Counted from the stretch's first letter, positions 25,501 to 33,691 are shown. The stretch: 64,000 nucleotides of DNA from Kribbella monticola (GCF_003261635.1 NZ_QFXK01000032.1:1-64000); one strand, 5' to 3'. Notes: generated from the letters alone by a model not told the origin. Made by a program: numbers and translations.

Positions 25501-25806
25501 GTACGGCTTGACGGTGTCGCTGAAGTGCGCCGGGCGAGTGCCGAATCCCTTGAAAAGAAGGAGATCCGTGAAGGTCGCGTTGCCGTTCTGACCCGGCGGC
25601 AGGATGTCCGCGCACTGCCCGACGCAGTAGTCGGTGGGTCCCGCGGCTTGGGTCGCCAAGGGTTTGGCCTGGCTCGGCGTCGACAGTCCGAGCGCCAGCA
25701 GCGCACCGACGGCCAGGGCGGCGGTCGTCGTACGGGCTCTCGTCCTGCGGGCGGTGTGGCCACGGGCTGAGTGACTGCGAAGTGATGGGCGGGGCGGTCG
25801 CGTCAC
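22570..25806 (-). CDS. Secreted penicillin acylase family Ntn-hydrolase with C-terminal F5/8-type C domain
   Basis: 1078 residues. An N-terminal signal with many Arg residues ('RRTRARTTTAALAVGALLA', AxA site near 'SQAKPLA') indicates export. The penicillin-acylase alpha part is recognised by 'VRDKSRGIPHITGTTREG' and 'MFGAGYAGAQDRLFVMD'. The nucleophile is Ser418 in 'GMSNALMVSG', exposed by self-cleavage. The last 125 residues are a discoidin/F5-8 type C carbohydrate-binding domain ('NLALGKTATASSAETGWFN', 'YGYSLYELQVFRL'). Family members cleave amides of acyl groups (beta-lactams, aculeacin, acyl-homoserine lactones). The substrate here is unknown. Confidence 0.88.
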   Translation of the reverse strand: MTRPPRPSLRSHSARGHTARRTRARTTTAALAVGALLALGLSTPSQAKPLATQAAGPTDYCVGQCADILPPGQNGNATFTDLLLFKGFGTRPAHFSDTVKPYERLVWNSQGMTDDGLDPYYDDSSFGVKPDDVASTYSPRPDVTIVRDKSRGIPHITGTTREGTMFGAGYAGAQDRLFVMDVFRHLGRGQLTPFAGGAAANRAFEQEFWRTAPYTEADLQRQFDNADELYGADGLKMQKDIQAWVDGVNYYINTVGIAYPGEYVALGLPTPQPWKVTDVVATAAVVAGIFGTGGGGEMASALALLEAQAKYGVAQGTKVWESFRSQNDPEAPTTVHNGTTFPYGTTSANPAGRAMPDRGSVTPEPEVVDQTGSATTATVAPKSSTGVKPPNKTQSKESLRGIFNGGVFPEGFGPKGMSNALMVSGQYTESGNPIAVYGPQTGYFAPQLLLRQELQGPGVSSRGIAFAGLNFYTLIGHGADYSWSATSAGQDITDTYAVPLCEPDGSTPTKASTYYVFRGQCLPIEKLERHNAWYSSLGSSEPAGSYTLVAQRTKLGIVTHRGTVGGRPVLFTSNRSTYGNEAGSALGFMQLNDPDRIHSAADFKSAASNIGYTFNWFYTDKTDIAYFNSGDNPVRPDGADPNLPTWGYPQYEWQGWNPDTNRATYTPVAQHPQVVNQDYLTSWNNKQAPGFSAADGNFGYNSVYRSQPLDDRIKSVISSGQKFTRGKLVEAMESAATVDLRGDEVLPYLLRVLKSAPITDPAVADAVAKLQAWQAAGSHRKTPNEASKTYDHAEAIRILDAWWPLLVPAEFQGLGPDLYNALVHTQKIDERPSAQGSAFQNGWWGFVQRDLRKVLGDPVKTAQPVTFCGGGSLAACRSVLADSLLAATKVPATTTYPATADCAAGDQFCADQIVHQPMGGITQDRMAWVNRPTYQQVVEFPARRGDDVSNLALGKTATASSAETGWFNSPPPNAVDGNLATRWASNWSDPQWLKVDLGSEQSIRRVVLNWEAAYATAYRVEVSRDNVNWQQVFATSNGDGGEDVVRFGATPARYVRVTGTKRATSYGYSLYELQVFRL

Positions 25807-25880
25807 AGGGTCCTCCCTGGGGGATCGTCGAAAGGAGACGGCAGGGAACGTCTGGACCGACTGTGACTCACCAGTAGCAT

Positions 25881-25909
25881 CAGGTCAAGAGTCTTGGACG
25901 CTTGACCTG
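25881..25909. promoter_or_regulatory. Candidate TetR operator
   Basis: CAGGTCAAG (25881-25889) and CTTGACCTG (25901-25909) form perfect 9-bp arms around 11 bases. The site lies between the acylase and the TetR gene at 25956 and probably controls both. Confidence 0.55.
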
Positions 25910-25955
25910 GAAGACGTACTGTGTCAGCTCTGGCATTTCGTTGACGAGGAGTTGG

Positions 25956-26546
25956 ATGGCGCGGGTAGCGGCTGACGTGCGGCGGGCGGAGCTGGTGCAG
26001 GCTGCCATCCGTGTCGCCACCCGGGAGGGATTGGCCGCGACGACCACTCGGCGGATCGCGCAGGAGCTCGGCATCTCGGTCGGCATCGTGCACTACTGCT
26101 TCCGGTCCAAGGAGGAGCTGCTGCACGAGGTGATCCGAGTGATCACCGAAGCTCAGATCGTCGCCGCGCGGGAGGCGATCGTGCCCGGCGCCGATCTCGC
26201 GTCGAGTGTGCGCAACGCGTTCCTCGGCTTCTGGCAGCTGGTCGAGGCGACGCCGGAGGCCCAGTTGCTGACGTACGAGCTGACCAGCTGGGCCTTGCGG
26301 AACGCCGAGACCGAACCGCTCGCCCGGGAGCAGCGCGCGAGTCAGCTGGCCGGGATCGTCGAGATCCTCGCCGAGGTGTCGAGCGCGACCGGCGCTCGGT
26401 GGTCCCTGCCGACCGAGCAGCTGGCCCGGATGACGTTGGCCATCACCGACGGGGTGACGCTGGGCTGGCTGGTCGACCGGGACACCAAGTCCGCGGTACA
26501 GGCGCTGGAGGCGTTCGCCGATCAACTGCTTGCTTCGGCCCTCTGA
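25956..26546 (+). CDS. TetR-family regulator
   Basis: 196 residues. The N-terminal DNA-binding domain is clear ('LAATTTRRIAQELGISVGIV', 'HYCFRSKEELLHEVI'), followed by a helical ligand domain. GAGGAG sits before ATG 25956; further upstream starts would run through the palindrome at 25881-25909. The divergent neighbour is the secreted acylase, so that gene is the likely target. Its ligand is not known. Confidence 0.85.
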   Translation: MARVAADVRRAELVQAAIRVATREGLAATTTRRIAQELGISVGIVHYCFRSKEELLHEVIRVITEAQIVAAREAIVPGADLASSVRNAFLGFWQLVEATPEAQLLTYELTSWALRNAETEPLAREQRASQLAGIVEILAEVSSATGARWSLPTEQLARMTLAITDGVTLGWLVDRDTKSAVQALEAFADQLLASAL

Positions 26547-26630
26547 ACCGCCCTTGAACTGATCGGGCGACACGAGTTTGATCAGATCTCTCGCCAGCGT
26601 CCGGTATCCGGGTCTAGGGTGATTTCCACC

Positions 26631-27734
26631 ATGGGCGCTCGCGAGAGATATGGGCTGACTGAGGTCGTCAACGCGCACGGTACGTTCACGCCCCTGGGCG
26701 TGTCGCGCAGCTCGGCCGGCGTGGCCGCCGCGGTCGCGGAGGCGCTGCCCGAGTTCTTCGTGATGCACGAGCTCGCCGACCGGGCGGGTGTAGCGCTCGC
26801 CGCCGCGACCGGCGCCGAAGCCGGTGCGATCACTCATTGCACGGCGGCCTCGATCACGCTCGCCGTCGCCGCCGCGATGACCGGCACCGATCCTCGCCGG
26901 ATCGCATTGTTGCCTGACGCAACGGATCTGCACAACCGGGTGGTCCTGCCGGCCGGTCACGTGGTGAGCTATGGGCAATCGATCCTGCAGGCGGTGCGAC
27001 TCTCCGGTGCTTCGGTGATCCTTGCGGGATCGTCCGAAACCCGTTGTACGACAGCGGATCTGGACGATGCGCTGTCGGTCGACGATGTGTGCTGCCTGTT
27101 GCTTGTGTCATCGCGACTGGTGCACGGCGAGCCGGTCGATCTGGTGGCGGCGGTCAAGGCCGCCCATCGGCGTGGGGTGCCGGCAATCATCGACGGCGCG
27201 GCACAGTTCCCGCGAACGGCCGACCTGCTTGCCAGCGGCGCCGACCTGGTGCTGGTGAGTGGCCAGAAGTATTTGGCATCGCCGACGGCGGGACTTGTGG
27301 TCGGCAACCGGCGACTGGTCCAAGCGGTTCGGGCTCAGGAGAACGGCATCGGTCGCGGGATGAAGGCGACGAAGGAGGCCATGGTCGGCGTCCTGACCGC
27401 CCTCGAGGAATGGCAGGCGATGGACCGCGCCAAGTGGGAGGCCGACCAGGACGCGAAGGTGAGCACCTTCCTGGCCGCGGTCGACCAGCTGCCTGGGTTG
27501 ACCGCCGAGGTACTGCCCGATCCGACCGGCCTGCCGCTCTCCAGGGTTCTTCTGAAGGTTGCCCCTGGCATCGATGCCGCAAAGCTAGCTGCCGAGCTTC
27601 AGACCGGCTCACCGGCCGTCTTCGTTCTGCCCCAGCCCGATGCCCTGGTTCTCGAACTGGTGCCGTTGGAGTCCGACGAAGTACAAACGGTCGTGAAGCG
27701 CCTCGCGCAGGCGCTGCAGGCCTTGCAGAACTGA
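26631..27734 (+). CDS. SelA-like PLP-dependent enzyme (DgaE/YhfS-type)
   Basis: 367 residues with the selenocysteine-synthase-like fold type I PLP architecture: 'VNAHGTFTPLGVSRSS' at the N-terminus, 'AAIT/GAITHCTAASITLAVA', and a probable Schiff-base lysine in 'LVLVSGQKYLASPTAG'. Full-length SelA is about 460 residues with an N-domain for tRNA; that part is missing. The shorter members act as ammonia-lyase or aldol-type enzymes on amino sugars or amino acids (for example D-glucosaminate-6-phosphate). No selenium genes are nearby. ATG 26631 has no strong ribosome site. Confidence 0.75.
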   Translation: MGARERYGLTEVVNAHGTFTPLGVSRSSAGVAAAVAEALPEFFVMHELADRAGVALAAATGAEAGAITHCTAASITLAVAAAMTGTDPRRIALLPDATDLHNRVVLPAGHVVSYGQSILQAVRLSGASVILAGSSETRCTTADLDDALSVDDVCCLLLVSSRLVHGEPVDLVAAVKAAHRRGVPAIIDGAAQFPRTADLLASGADLVLVSGQKYLASPTAGLVVGNRRLVQAVRAQENGIGRGMKATKEAMVGVLTALEEWQAMDRAKWEADQDAKVSTFLAAVDQLPGLTAEVLPDPTGLPLSRVLLKVAPGIDAAKLAAELQTGSPAVFVLPQPDALVLELVPLESDEVQTVVKRLAQALQALQN

Positions 27735-27773
27735 CATGCGAAAGGGCCCCCGGCTTGTTGGGCGGGTTCACGT

Positions 27774-29357
27774 GGTCGTCGCAACACCTTGATTTGAGGA
27801 GTTGCGGCGGCCATGTCGTTTGTGGAGGACTTTGAGCGTCACGGTGATGTGTTGTTGCGGTTGGTGGATTCGGGGGTCCCGGTCGCTGCGGCGTGCGAAT
27901 CGTTGGGGATCACGCGTGCTCGGGGCTATGAGATCTTGCGGGCGCGTGGTCGTAGGTTGGGCCGGCGAACGGTCATCACCGACGCGTTGCGGGAGCATGT
28001 CATCGCGGTGTTCGGGCAGACGGCGAGTATCAGTCGTGCCGCCATTGCCAGCGGGTTGAGTCACAACGCTGCCCGGGGAATCGTGGTTGCGGCGGGGCTG
28101 GTTCCCGCGGCGCGGACCGTGCGGGGCAAGGCGCAGGCCAGGGTCCGGTTCACCGAGTTGATCGAGGCAGGCTGGTCGAACACCCGCGCGGCGCGGGAGG
28201 TGGGCGTGAACCGGCGCACCGGGCAGGACTGGCGAGCCGGGGTCCGCAAGGTGGGCAACACACGGATCCATCCTGACGGGCGGGTCGTGGACTCCGGCAC
28301 CGCAACCCGGTATCTGACTTCCATGACTGGACCAGCCGATGGCGTGATCAGTGACCGTTATCTGTCCTTGGATGAGCGGCTGGCGATCGCCGACGGAGTG
28401 ATCAACAAGCTGACTTTCACCCAGATCGCGGCCGGCCTGGGCAAGAACAAGTCCACGGTGTCGCGCGAGGTCCGCGCACACAGCATCGAAGGGATCTACC
28501 TGCCGCACCAGGCCCGCCGTGACGCGGCGACGGCCCGGGCCCGCCCGAAGGCCTGCAAGCTCGTCACCGACCCCGTACTGCGCGAGCAGGTCGAACGGGG
28601 GCTGGAGCGGAAGTTGTCACCGGAGCAGATCTGCCACAGGCTCGTCAAAGAGTTCCCCGATGACGAGAGCATGCGCGTGAGCCACGAAACGATCTACCAG
28701 GCGCTCTATTTCCAGGCCCGCGGCGGCCTCAAACGCGAAGTCCAGACCGCGCTGCGCACCGGCCGAACCAGACGCAAACCCCAACGCCGTCTCGATCAGC
28801 GCCAGCACCGGTTCGTCGACGACATGATCATGCTGTCCGAGCGGCCCGCCGAGGTCGACGACCGCGCGGTGCCCGGCCACTGGGAAGGCGACCTGATCAT
28901 GGGTGAGGGCAACCGGTCCGCGATCGCGACCCTGGTCGAGCGCACCACCCGCTACACCCTGCTGGTCCACCTGCCCGGCGGCCACGACGCCGAACAGGTC
29001 CGCGACGGGCTCATCGCCACAATGCAGACCCTGCCCGACCACCTGCGCGGATCGCTGACCTGGGACCAGGGCTGCGAGATGGCCCGGCACCAACAGTTCA
29101 CGATCGCCACCGACATCGCCGTCTACTTCTGCGACCCACACTCACCCTGGCAGCGCGGCACCAACGAAACACCAACGGACTGCTGCGCCAGTACTTCCCC
29201 AAAGGCACCGACCTGTCCGTCCACGGACCCGAAGACCTCGAACACGTCGCCCAAGAACTCAACGCCCGACCACGCAAAACGCTCGACTGGGACACCCCAG
29301 CCGAGCGTTTGCGTGATCTACTCACCACCTAGAAACCAAGGCGGTGTTGCAACGACC
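27774..29357 (+). mobile_element. IS30-family insertion sequence
   Basis: Element of 1584 bp bounded by 15-bp inverted repeats with one mismatch: GGTCGTCGCAACACC (27774-27788) and GGTGTTGCAACGACC (29343-29357). It holds one transposase frame. No clear target duplication is seen at the borders (CGT left, CCT right). It sits inside an inverted repeat. Confidence 0.88.
27813..29332 (+). pseudogene. IS30-family transposase, frameshifted near the C-terminus
   Basis: The gene starts at ATG 27813 after GAGGAG. The N-terminus carries helix-turn-helix segments ('MTFTQIAAGLGKNKSTVSRE'-like IS30 HTH at 'FTQIAAGLGKNKSTVSREV') and the DDE domain 'GHWEGDLIMG' and 'LTWDQGCEMA'. The third residue lies in 'SPWQRGTNE', then the frame is lost: at 29166-29170 the sequence reads GAAAC where GAAAAC is expected. 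One missing A explains it. In the shifted frame the expected end appears ('TNGLLRQYFPKGTDLS' to 'AERLRDLLTT') and stops with TAG at 29330-29332. The unshifted reading runs to 29363 with a scrambled tail. It may be inactive, a sequencing error, or a -1 frameshift product. Confidence 0.85.
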
Positions 29358-29403
29358 CCTTGAATCCGCCTTGCCGGGGGCCCTCTTCACTGCATGCGGT
29401 AGA

Positions 29404-31587
29404 TCAGCGGGGCTCGAAAGTCCTGCCGTTACCGGTGCGCTCCGAACGGCCGCCGCGGTAACCGCCGCCGCTGCTGTTGCCACGGCCCTCGTAGCCACGG
29501 CCCGGACGGCTTCCGCCGCCACCGAACCGCTTGCCACCCTTGTTGAAGCCACCGCTGCCGCGCTGCGGCTTCGGGGCGGGCAGCTTGACCGGGTAACCGG
29601 ACGGCTTGGTGCCGCCGGTCAGCTCGGCCACGTTCTCGTCGCCCGGGCGGACCCGGACCGGCTCGGTGACGACACCGGCCGACTCGGCCAGGCGCATCAT
29701 GCCGCGCCGCTGGTGCGGCAGGACGAGCGTGACGACAGCACCCTTGCCGCCGGCGCGCGCCGTACGGCCCGCGCGGTGCAGGTAGTCCTTGTGGTCCGCC
29801 GCCGGGTCAGCCTGTACGACCAGGCCGACGTCGTCGACGTGGATGCCGCGAGCAGCGACATCCGTGGCGACCAGCACCGGGACGGAACCGTCCTTGAACT
29901 GGTCCAACGTGCGGTTGCGGGCGCCCTGGGTCAGGCCGCCGTGCAGCGCCGCCGCCATCACGCCGCGGTCGCGCAACTGGGTGGCGACGCGGTCGGCGCC
30001 CAGCTTGGTGCGGACGAACACGATGGTCCGGCCGTCGCGGCTGGCCAGCTCGGCCGTCAGCGACTGCTTGTGAGCCGGCTCGATGACGAGCAGGTGGTGC
30101 TCCATCGTGCTGACCGACGCCTGGCCGGACTCGGTCGAGTGCGTGACCGGGTCCTTCAGGTAGGTCTTCACGATCTTGTCGACGTCGTTGTCCAGCGTCG
30201 CCGAGAACAACAGCCGCTGACCGCTCGGCGGGGTCATGTCGAGCAGCGTGGTGACGGCCGGCATGAAGCCCATGTCGCACATGTGGTCGGCCTCGTCCAG
30301 GACCGCGATCTCGACGGCACCGAGGTCGGCAGCGCCCTGCTCGCACAGGTCGATCAACCGGCCGGGCGTCGCGATCAGCAGGTCGACACCCCGACGGAGC
30401 GACTCGATCTGCTTCGGGTAGGGCAGACCGCCCGCGATCAGCTTGATCGAGACACCCATCACGTGGGCGAGCGGCTCGAGGGCGTCGTGCACCTGCATCG
30501 CCAGCTCACGGGTCGGCACCAGCACCATGCCGCGCGGACGGCGCGACTCGGTGTGGCCACCGGCCAGCCGCATCAGCGCCGGCAGGCCGAACCCGAGGGT
30601 CTTGCCGGAACCGGTCTGACCGCGGCCGAGAACGTCCTTGCCGGCCAGCGCGTCCGGGATGGTCGCTTCCTGGATCGGGAACGGCGCGGTGATGCCGTCG
30701 CGAGCCAAACGCTGAACCAACCGCGGCGCGAGTCCGAGGGCTGCGAAACCGTTGCCCTCGGCCACCTCGCCGAGGTCGACCGGCATCTCGACCTGCTGCG
30801 GGCGAACACGCTCGTAGTCACGGTCCGGGTCACGCTGGTAACCACGGTCGCTGGCGCGGTCGTTGCGCTGGTAGCTGCTCCGGTCGTTACCGCTCCGCTC
30901 GCTGCTGCGCGGGTAGCTGGTGCGCTCGGGGCGATCCGCGCTCCGCGGGTAGCTGGTGCGCTCCGGGCGGTCGTTGCTGCGCGGGTAGCTCGTCCGCTCG
31001 GGACGGTCTGTGCTGCGCGGGTAGCTCGTGCGCTCCGGGCGGTCGAAGCCGCGGCTGTCGCGGTCCGTGCGCTCGTTGCGGTAGGCACCCTTGTCGGTCT
31101 TCGCGAACGAAGGCTTGTCGTACGAGCTCTTCTGGTACGAGCTCTTCGGGTACGACGTGGTCTCGGCGCGGGCATTCCGGTTCTCGTACGCCGGACGCTC
31201 GCTGCTCCGGTTCTCGTACGCCGGGCGCTCGGTGTTGCGGTTCTCGTACGCCGGGCGCTCGGTGCGGGACTGCTCGGCGGCGCGGTAGCCGCGCACGGGG
31301 CGGTCGTTGCCCCGGCGGTCGTCGCGCCGGTCGTTGTCACGGCGATCGGGGCCGCGGCTGCCACGATCGGAGTACTGGCTGGGTCCGCCGCGGCGCTCGA
31401 CCTGGGCAGGCTTCTCCACCCGGGCGGAACTACGGTCCGTACCGGGAGTGGTGGGTGCGTCCAGCTCGGCGGCCATCCGCTCGCCGTACGACTGGGTCTG
31501 GAACTTCTTGTGCCGCGGCTTCTTCGCCCGGTCAGCGGCCTCGTTGCCGTCGGCGGGCACAAACTGGTCCTGGTGGTGCTGGGACAC
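29404..31587 (-). CDS. DEAD-box RNA helicase with long disordered repeat N-terminus
   Basis: 727 residues, GTG start at 31587. RNA unwinding in ribosome assembly or RNA turnover. The core (about 275-640) has the Q motif 'APFPIQEATI', Walker A 'GRGQTGSGKT', 'PTRELA', 'DEAD', 'SAT' and 'HRAGRTARAG'. The first 270 residues are disordered and rich in R, D, S, Y, P. They contain three copies of a 10-residue repeat and four of a 12-residue repeat. The C-terminus is an RGG-type tail ('RPGRGYEGRGNSSGGGYRGG'). Such tails bind RNA and can drive condensates. The IS element lies 46 bases downstream of the stop. Confidence 0.92.
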   Translation of the reverse strand: MSQHHQDQFVPADGNEAADRAKKPRHKKFQTQSYGERMAAELDAPTTPGTDRSSARVEKPAQVERRGGPSQYSDRGSRGPDRRDNDRRDDRRGNDRPVRGYRAAEQSRTERPAYENRNTERPAYENRSSERPAYENRNARAETTSYPKSSYQKSSYDKPSFAKTDKGAYRNERTDRDSRGFDRPERTSYPRSTDRPERTSYPRSNDRPERTSYPRSADRPERTSYPRSSERSGNDRSSYQRNDRASDRGYQRDPDRDYERVRPQQVEMPVDLGEVAEGNGFAALGLAPRLVQRLARDGITAPFPIQEATIPDALAGKDVLGRGQTGSGKTLGFGLPALMRLAGGHTESRRPRGMVLVPTRELAMQVHDALEPLAHVMGVSIKLIAGGLPYPKQIESLRRGVDLLIATPGRLIDLCEQGAADLGAVEIAVLDEADHMCDMGFMPAVTTLLDMTPPSGQRLLFSATLDNDVDKIVKTYLKDPVTHSTESGQASVSTMEHHLLVIEPAHKQSLTAELASRDGRTIVFVRTKLGADRVATQLRDRGVMAAALHGGLTQGARNRTLDQFKDGSVPVLVATDVAARGIHVDDVGLVVQADPAADHKDYLHRAGRTARAGGKGAVVTLVLPHQRRGMMRLAESAGVVTEPVRVRPGDENVAELTGGTKPSGYPVKLPAPKPQRGSGGFNKGGKRFGGGGSRPGRGYEGRGNSSGGGYRGGRSERTGNGRTFEPR
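30901..31044 (-). repeat. In-gene tandem repeat, 4 x 36 bp
   Basis: Encodes four copies of a 12-residue unit 'DRPERTSYPRS' plus one variable residue (helicase residues 182-229). Copies differ mainly in the last residue, so they look recently duplicated and may vary in number between strains. Confidence 0.85.
31174..31263 (-). repeat. In-gene tandem repeat, 3 x 30 bp
   Basis: Encodes three copies of a 10-residue unit 'TERPAYENRN' or 'SERPAYENRN' (helicase residues 109-138), just N-terminal to the other repeat array. Confidence 0.85.
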
Positions 31588-32190
31588 GCAATCTCTCTCT
31601 CAACGTCACGGCTCAATGCCGCATCGGAGCCGCACGCAAGTGCCGACCACCAAAAATGGCCGGATCTGACGTGCAAGGCAGGAGATAAGGCATCGACCTG
31701 CGGGTGCTATCGCGTTGCACCCATGTCGCCGGGGAATCATCAGCGGGATGCTGAAACCGACGGGTCGGAGCGCCTGGGAAATGCTCTGGTGACGCGACTC
31801 GCGCACCGACGCGAAAAAGTATACCCGACCCCGACGTCACCCTTGACCACCCACCACAACCGCCCCCGACATCACACCACGTTCTCCGACCCCAGCCCCA
31901 GCCCCAGCCCGACCACCCACCACAACCGCCCCGACATCACACCCACGTTCTCCGACCACACCCCGGCCACCCATCCCGACCACCCACCTCCAACCCCCTT
32001 CCACCTCGACCACCCACCTCCAACCCCCTTCCACCTCGACCACCTCCAGCCCTCCGGCGGGCACAACCTGGCCACCAGCAACGTTCTCGGCCGCATCTGC
32101 ACGGCCTCAGCCGGCGCACCGTAGTACCGGTGGGTGTCGGGCAGGGTTCAAGGGAGGTTCAGCTCTTGTGTGCGGTTCTAGGGTGGCGAC
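31588..32190. other. Long gap between the helicase and soxR; mostly C-rich repeats
   Basis: About 600 bases. The left 250 should hold the helicase promoter and 5' leader (long leaders are usual for cold-shock type DEAD-box genes); no promoter can be called with confidence. The right part is the repeat region at 31845-32065. No gene is supported on either strand. Confidence 0.6.
31845..32065. repeat. Strand-asymmetric C-rich direct repeats
   Basis: The plus strand is nearly free of G. Two copies of a roughly 48-bp unit beginning GACCACCCACCACAACCGCC lie at 31845 and 31911. Two exact 30-bp copies beginning CACCCACCTCCAACCCCC lie at 31981-32010 and 32011-32040. Between them is a CAGCCC run. It is non-coding. 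Confidence 0.8.
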
Positions 32191-32667
32191 ATGGCCGAGG
32201 ACACCATTCCCAGCAAGGATCACTGGCTGTCGATCGGCGAGATCGCCCATCGATCCGGCGTCGCCGCGTCGGCCTTGCGCTTCTACGAGGAGCAGGGGCT
32301 GATCGCGTCCCGGCGGACGTCCGGCAACCAGCGGCAGTACCAGCGCAGTACGCTCCGGCGGATCGCCTTCATCCAGGCGGCGCAGCGCGTCGGTCTCGCA
32401 CTGTCCGAGATCAGGTCGGCCCTGGACTCGCTCCCCGACGACCGCACGCCGACCCGCGCCGACTGGAGCAAGCTCTCCAAGTCCTGGCGCACCCGGCTCG
32501 ACGAGCGCATCTCCGAACTCGAGCGCCTGCGCGACGACCTCGACGGCTGCATCGGGTGCGGCTGCCTCAGCCTGCAGCGCTGCAACCTGTACAACAAGGC
32601 GGACCGGCTGGCCGAACGCGGACCAGGCGCCCGAATCCTGAACGTCGGCATACCCGGCGAGCTATGA
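32191..32667 (+). CDS. soxR: SoxR-like MerR-family redox sensor
   Basis: 158 residues, ATG 32191. A MerR winged helix ('LSIGEIAHRSGVAASALRFY', then 'EEQGLI') and dimer helix are followed by the [2Fe-2S] ligand motif C-x2-C-x-C-x5-C ('CIGCGCLSLQRC'). Oxidation of the cluster by redox-cycling compounds would switch on transcription. In actinomycetes SoxR usually responds to the cell's own pigments or quinones. No obvious SoxR box was found within the adjacent promoters, so its targets may lie elsewhere. Confidence 0.92.
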   Translation: MAEDTIPSKDHWLSIGEIAHRSGVAASALRFYEEQGLIASRRTSGNQRQYQRSTLRRIAFIQAAQRVGLALSEIRSALDSLPDDRTPTRADWSKLSKSWRTRLDERISELERLRDDLDGCIGCGCLSLQRCNLYNKADRLAERGPGARILNVGIPGEL

Positions 32668-32820
32668 CCGGCATAGGCCGCGCAGCAGCCGGCGAGGGTT
32701 AACCCCTGCCTTCTTCCCGATCTGGTGCGGAATTCTCCGCCGCTTGGCAACATCCCGATCTGTAGCGATCAGTAATCCGCCGGTCGCTTTCCGCCACAGA
32801 TCACGGAGTGAGGCCCTCCC

Positions 32821-33486
32821 ATGTCGCATCGCCGTATCCTGACGTCCCTCGCCGGACTCGCCGCCGCAGCCCTGGCAGTCCCCGGCATCGCCGCCGCCTC
32901 CCCGGCGCCGAGCGTCCCGAGTTCCGCCCCGACCCATGTGTCGACGTACACAGGTTCGCCACAGGACGAAGCCGCCACCAAGGCGTTCTACGACGCGGTC
33001 ATGAAGTCCGCGCGCGCCAAGCAGGCCAAAGCCGGCAACAAACTCGCCGCCGTCACCGTCACCTACGCGGTCGACGCCCCGAGCTTCGCATCCCAGATCT
33101 CTTCCAGTACGTCGATCTGGAACTCCTCGGTCAGCAACGTCCGCCTGGTCGAGGGCAGCAACTACGACTTCTACTACACCGAAGGCAACGACTCCCGCGG
33201 TTCGTACGCCTCCACCGACGGCCACGGCAGCGGCTACATCTTCCTCGACTACGCCCAGGCCCAGGAGTACGACCCGGTCCGTATCACCGCCCACGAAACC
33301 GGCCACGTCCTCGGCCTCCCCGACCACTACTCCGGCCCTTGCAGCGAACTGATGTCCGGCGGCGGCCCCGGCCCGTCCTGCACCAACCCGTACCCCGACG
33401 CCACCGAGCGCTCCCAGGTCAACTCCCTGTGGGCCAACGGCTTCGCCGGCTTCACCACCAAGGCCGCCTTCCACACCTCGAGATAA
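32821..33486 (+). CDS. Secreted snapalysin (M7 small neutral metalloprotease)
   Basis: 221 residues. Signal peptide 'MSHRRILTSLAG' with an Ala-rich core, then a short propeptide. The mature domain has the snapalysin zinc motif 'HETGHVLGLPDH' (H158, E159, H162, D168) and 'CSELMSGG' as the Met-turn. Two Cys probably form a disulfide. The family degrades milk casein and other proteins outside the cell. Known snpA genes are often beside a LysR gene; here the neighbours are SoxR and LacI instead. Confidence 0.93.
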   Translation: MSHRRILTSLAGLAAAALAVPGIAAASPAPSVPSSAPTHVSTYTGSPQDEAATKAFYDAVMKSARAKQAKAGNKLAAVTVTYAVDAPSFASQISSSTSIWNSSVSNVRLVEGSNYDFYYTEGNDSRGSYASTDGHGSGYIFLDYAQAQEYDPVRITAHETGHVLGLPDHYSGPCSELMSGGGPGPSCTNPYPDATERSQVNSLWANGFAGFTTKAAFHTSR

Positions 33487-33494
33487 CCCCCGAC

Positions 33495-33538
33495 CTTCGG
33501 CTCGGGATTGCCCGGCAGGGGACGATCCCGAGCCGAAG
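33495..33538 (+). terminator. Terminator-like hairpin after snapalysin
   Basis: CTTCGGCTCGGGAT (33495-33508) pairs perfectly with ATCCCGAGCCGAAG (33525-33538) across a 16-base loop, starting 8 bases after the stop. It also faces the end of the converging LacI gene. Confidence 0.7.
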
Positions 33539-33691
33539 CACCTCGTACGCTCCCGCCGCCCCTGGGAACGTCCGAGGCCGCTGGGCGGATCGCCACGCCA
33601 TCAGTGGGGAGATTTCCGACGCGACGAAGGTGGGCGCTGAGCGGCGAGCGGGCCCGCGGGTCGTAGTACTGATGGTGTGGGCGTCCGGGCG

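Larger units (their letters stand above)
27743..29384. repeat. Interrupted inverted repeat (former terminator) flanking the IS element
   Basis: AGGGCCCCCGGC at 27743-27754 and its exact reverse complement GCCGGGGGCCCT at 29373-29384 lie on either side of the IS30-like element. Without the element they would be within about 50 bases of each other and form a strong stem between the SelA-like gene and the helicase gene, in the manner of a terminator. Inner parts GGCGGGTTCA and TGAATCCGCC also pair with one mismatch. Confidence 0.7.

Noticed and set aside
29160..29175. Programmed -1 frameshift in the transposase
   Set aside because: The site CGAAACA is not a classical slippery heptamer and IS30 transposases are normally one frame. 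A one-base loss is simpler, though not excluded.
31981..32040. CRISPR array
   Set aside because: The two 30-bp copies are head-to-tail with no spacer, and no cas gene is near.
29344..32124. Plus-strand frame of 926 residues over the helicase
   Set aside because: It is antisense to a clear DEAD-box helicase and runs through the non-coding repeat region; no motif is visible.
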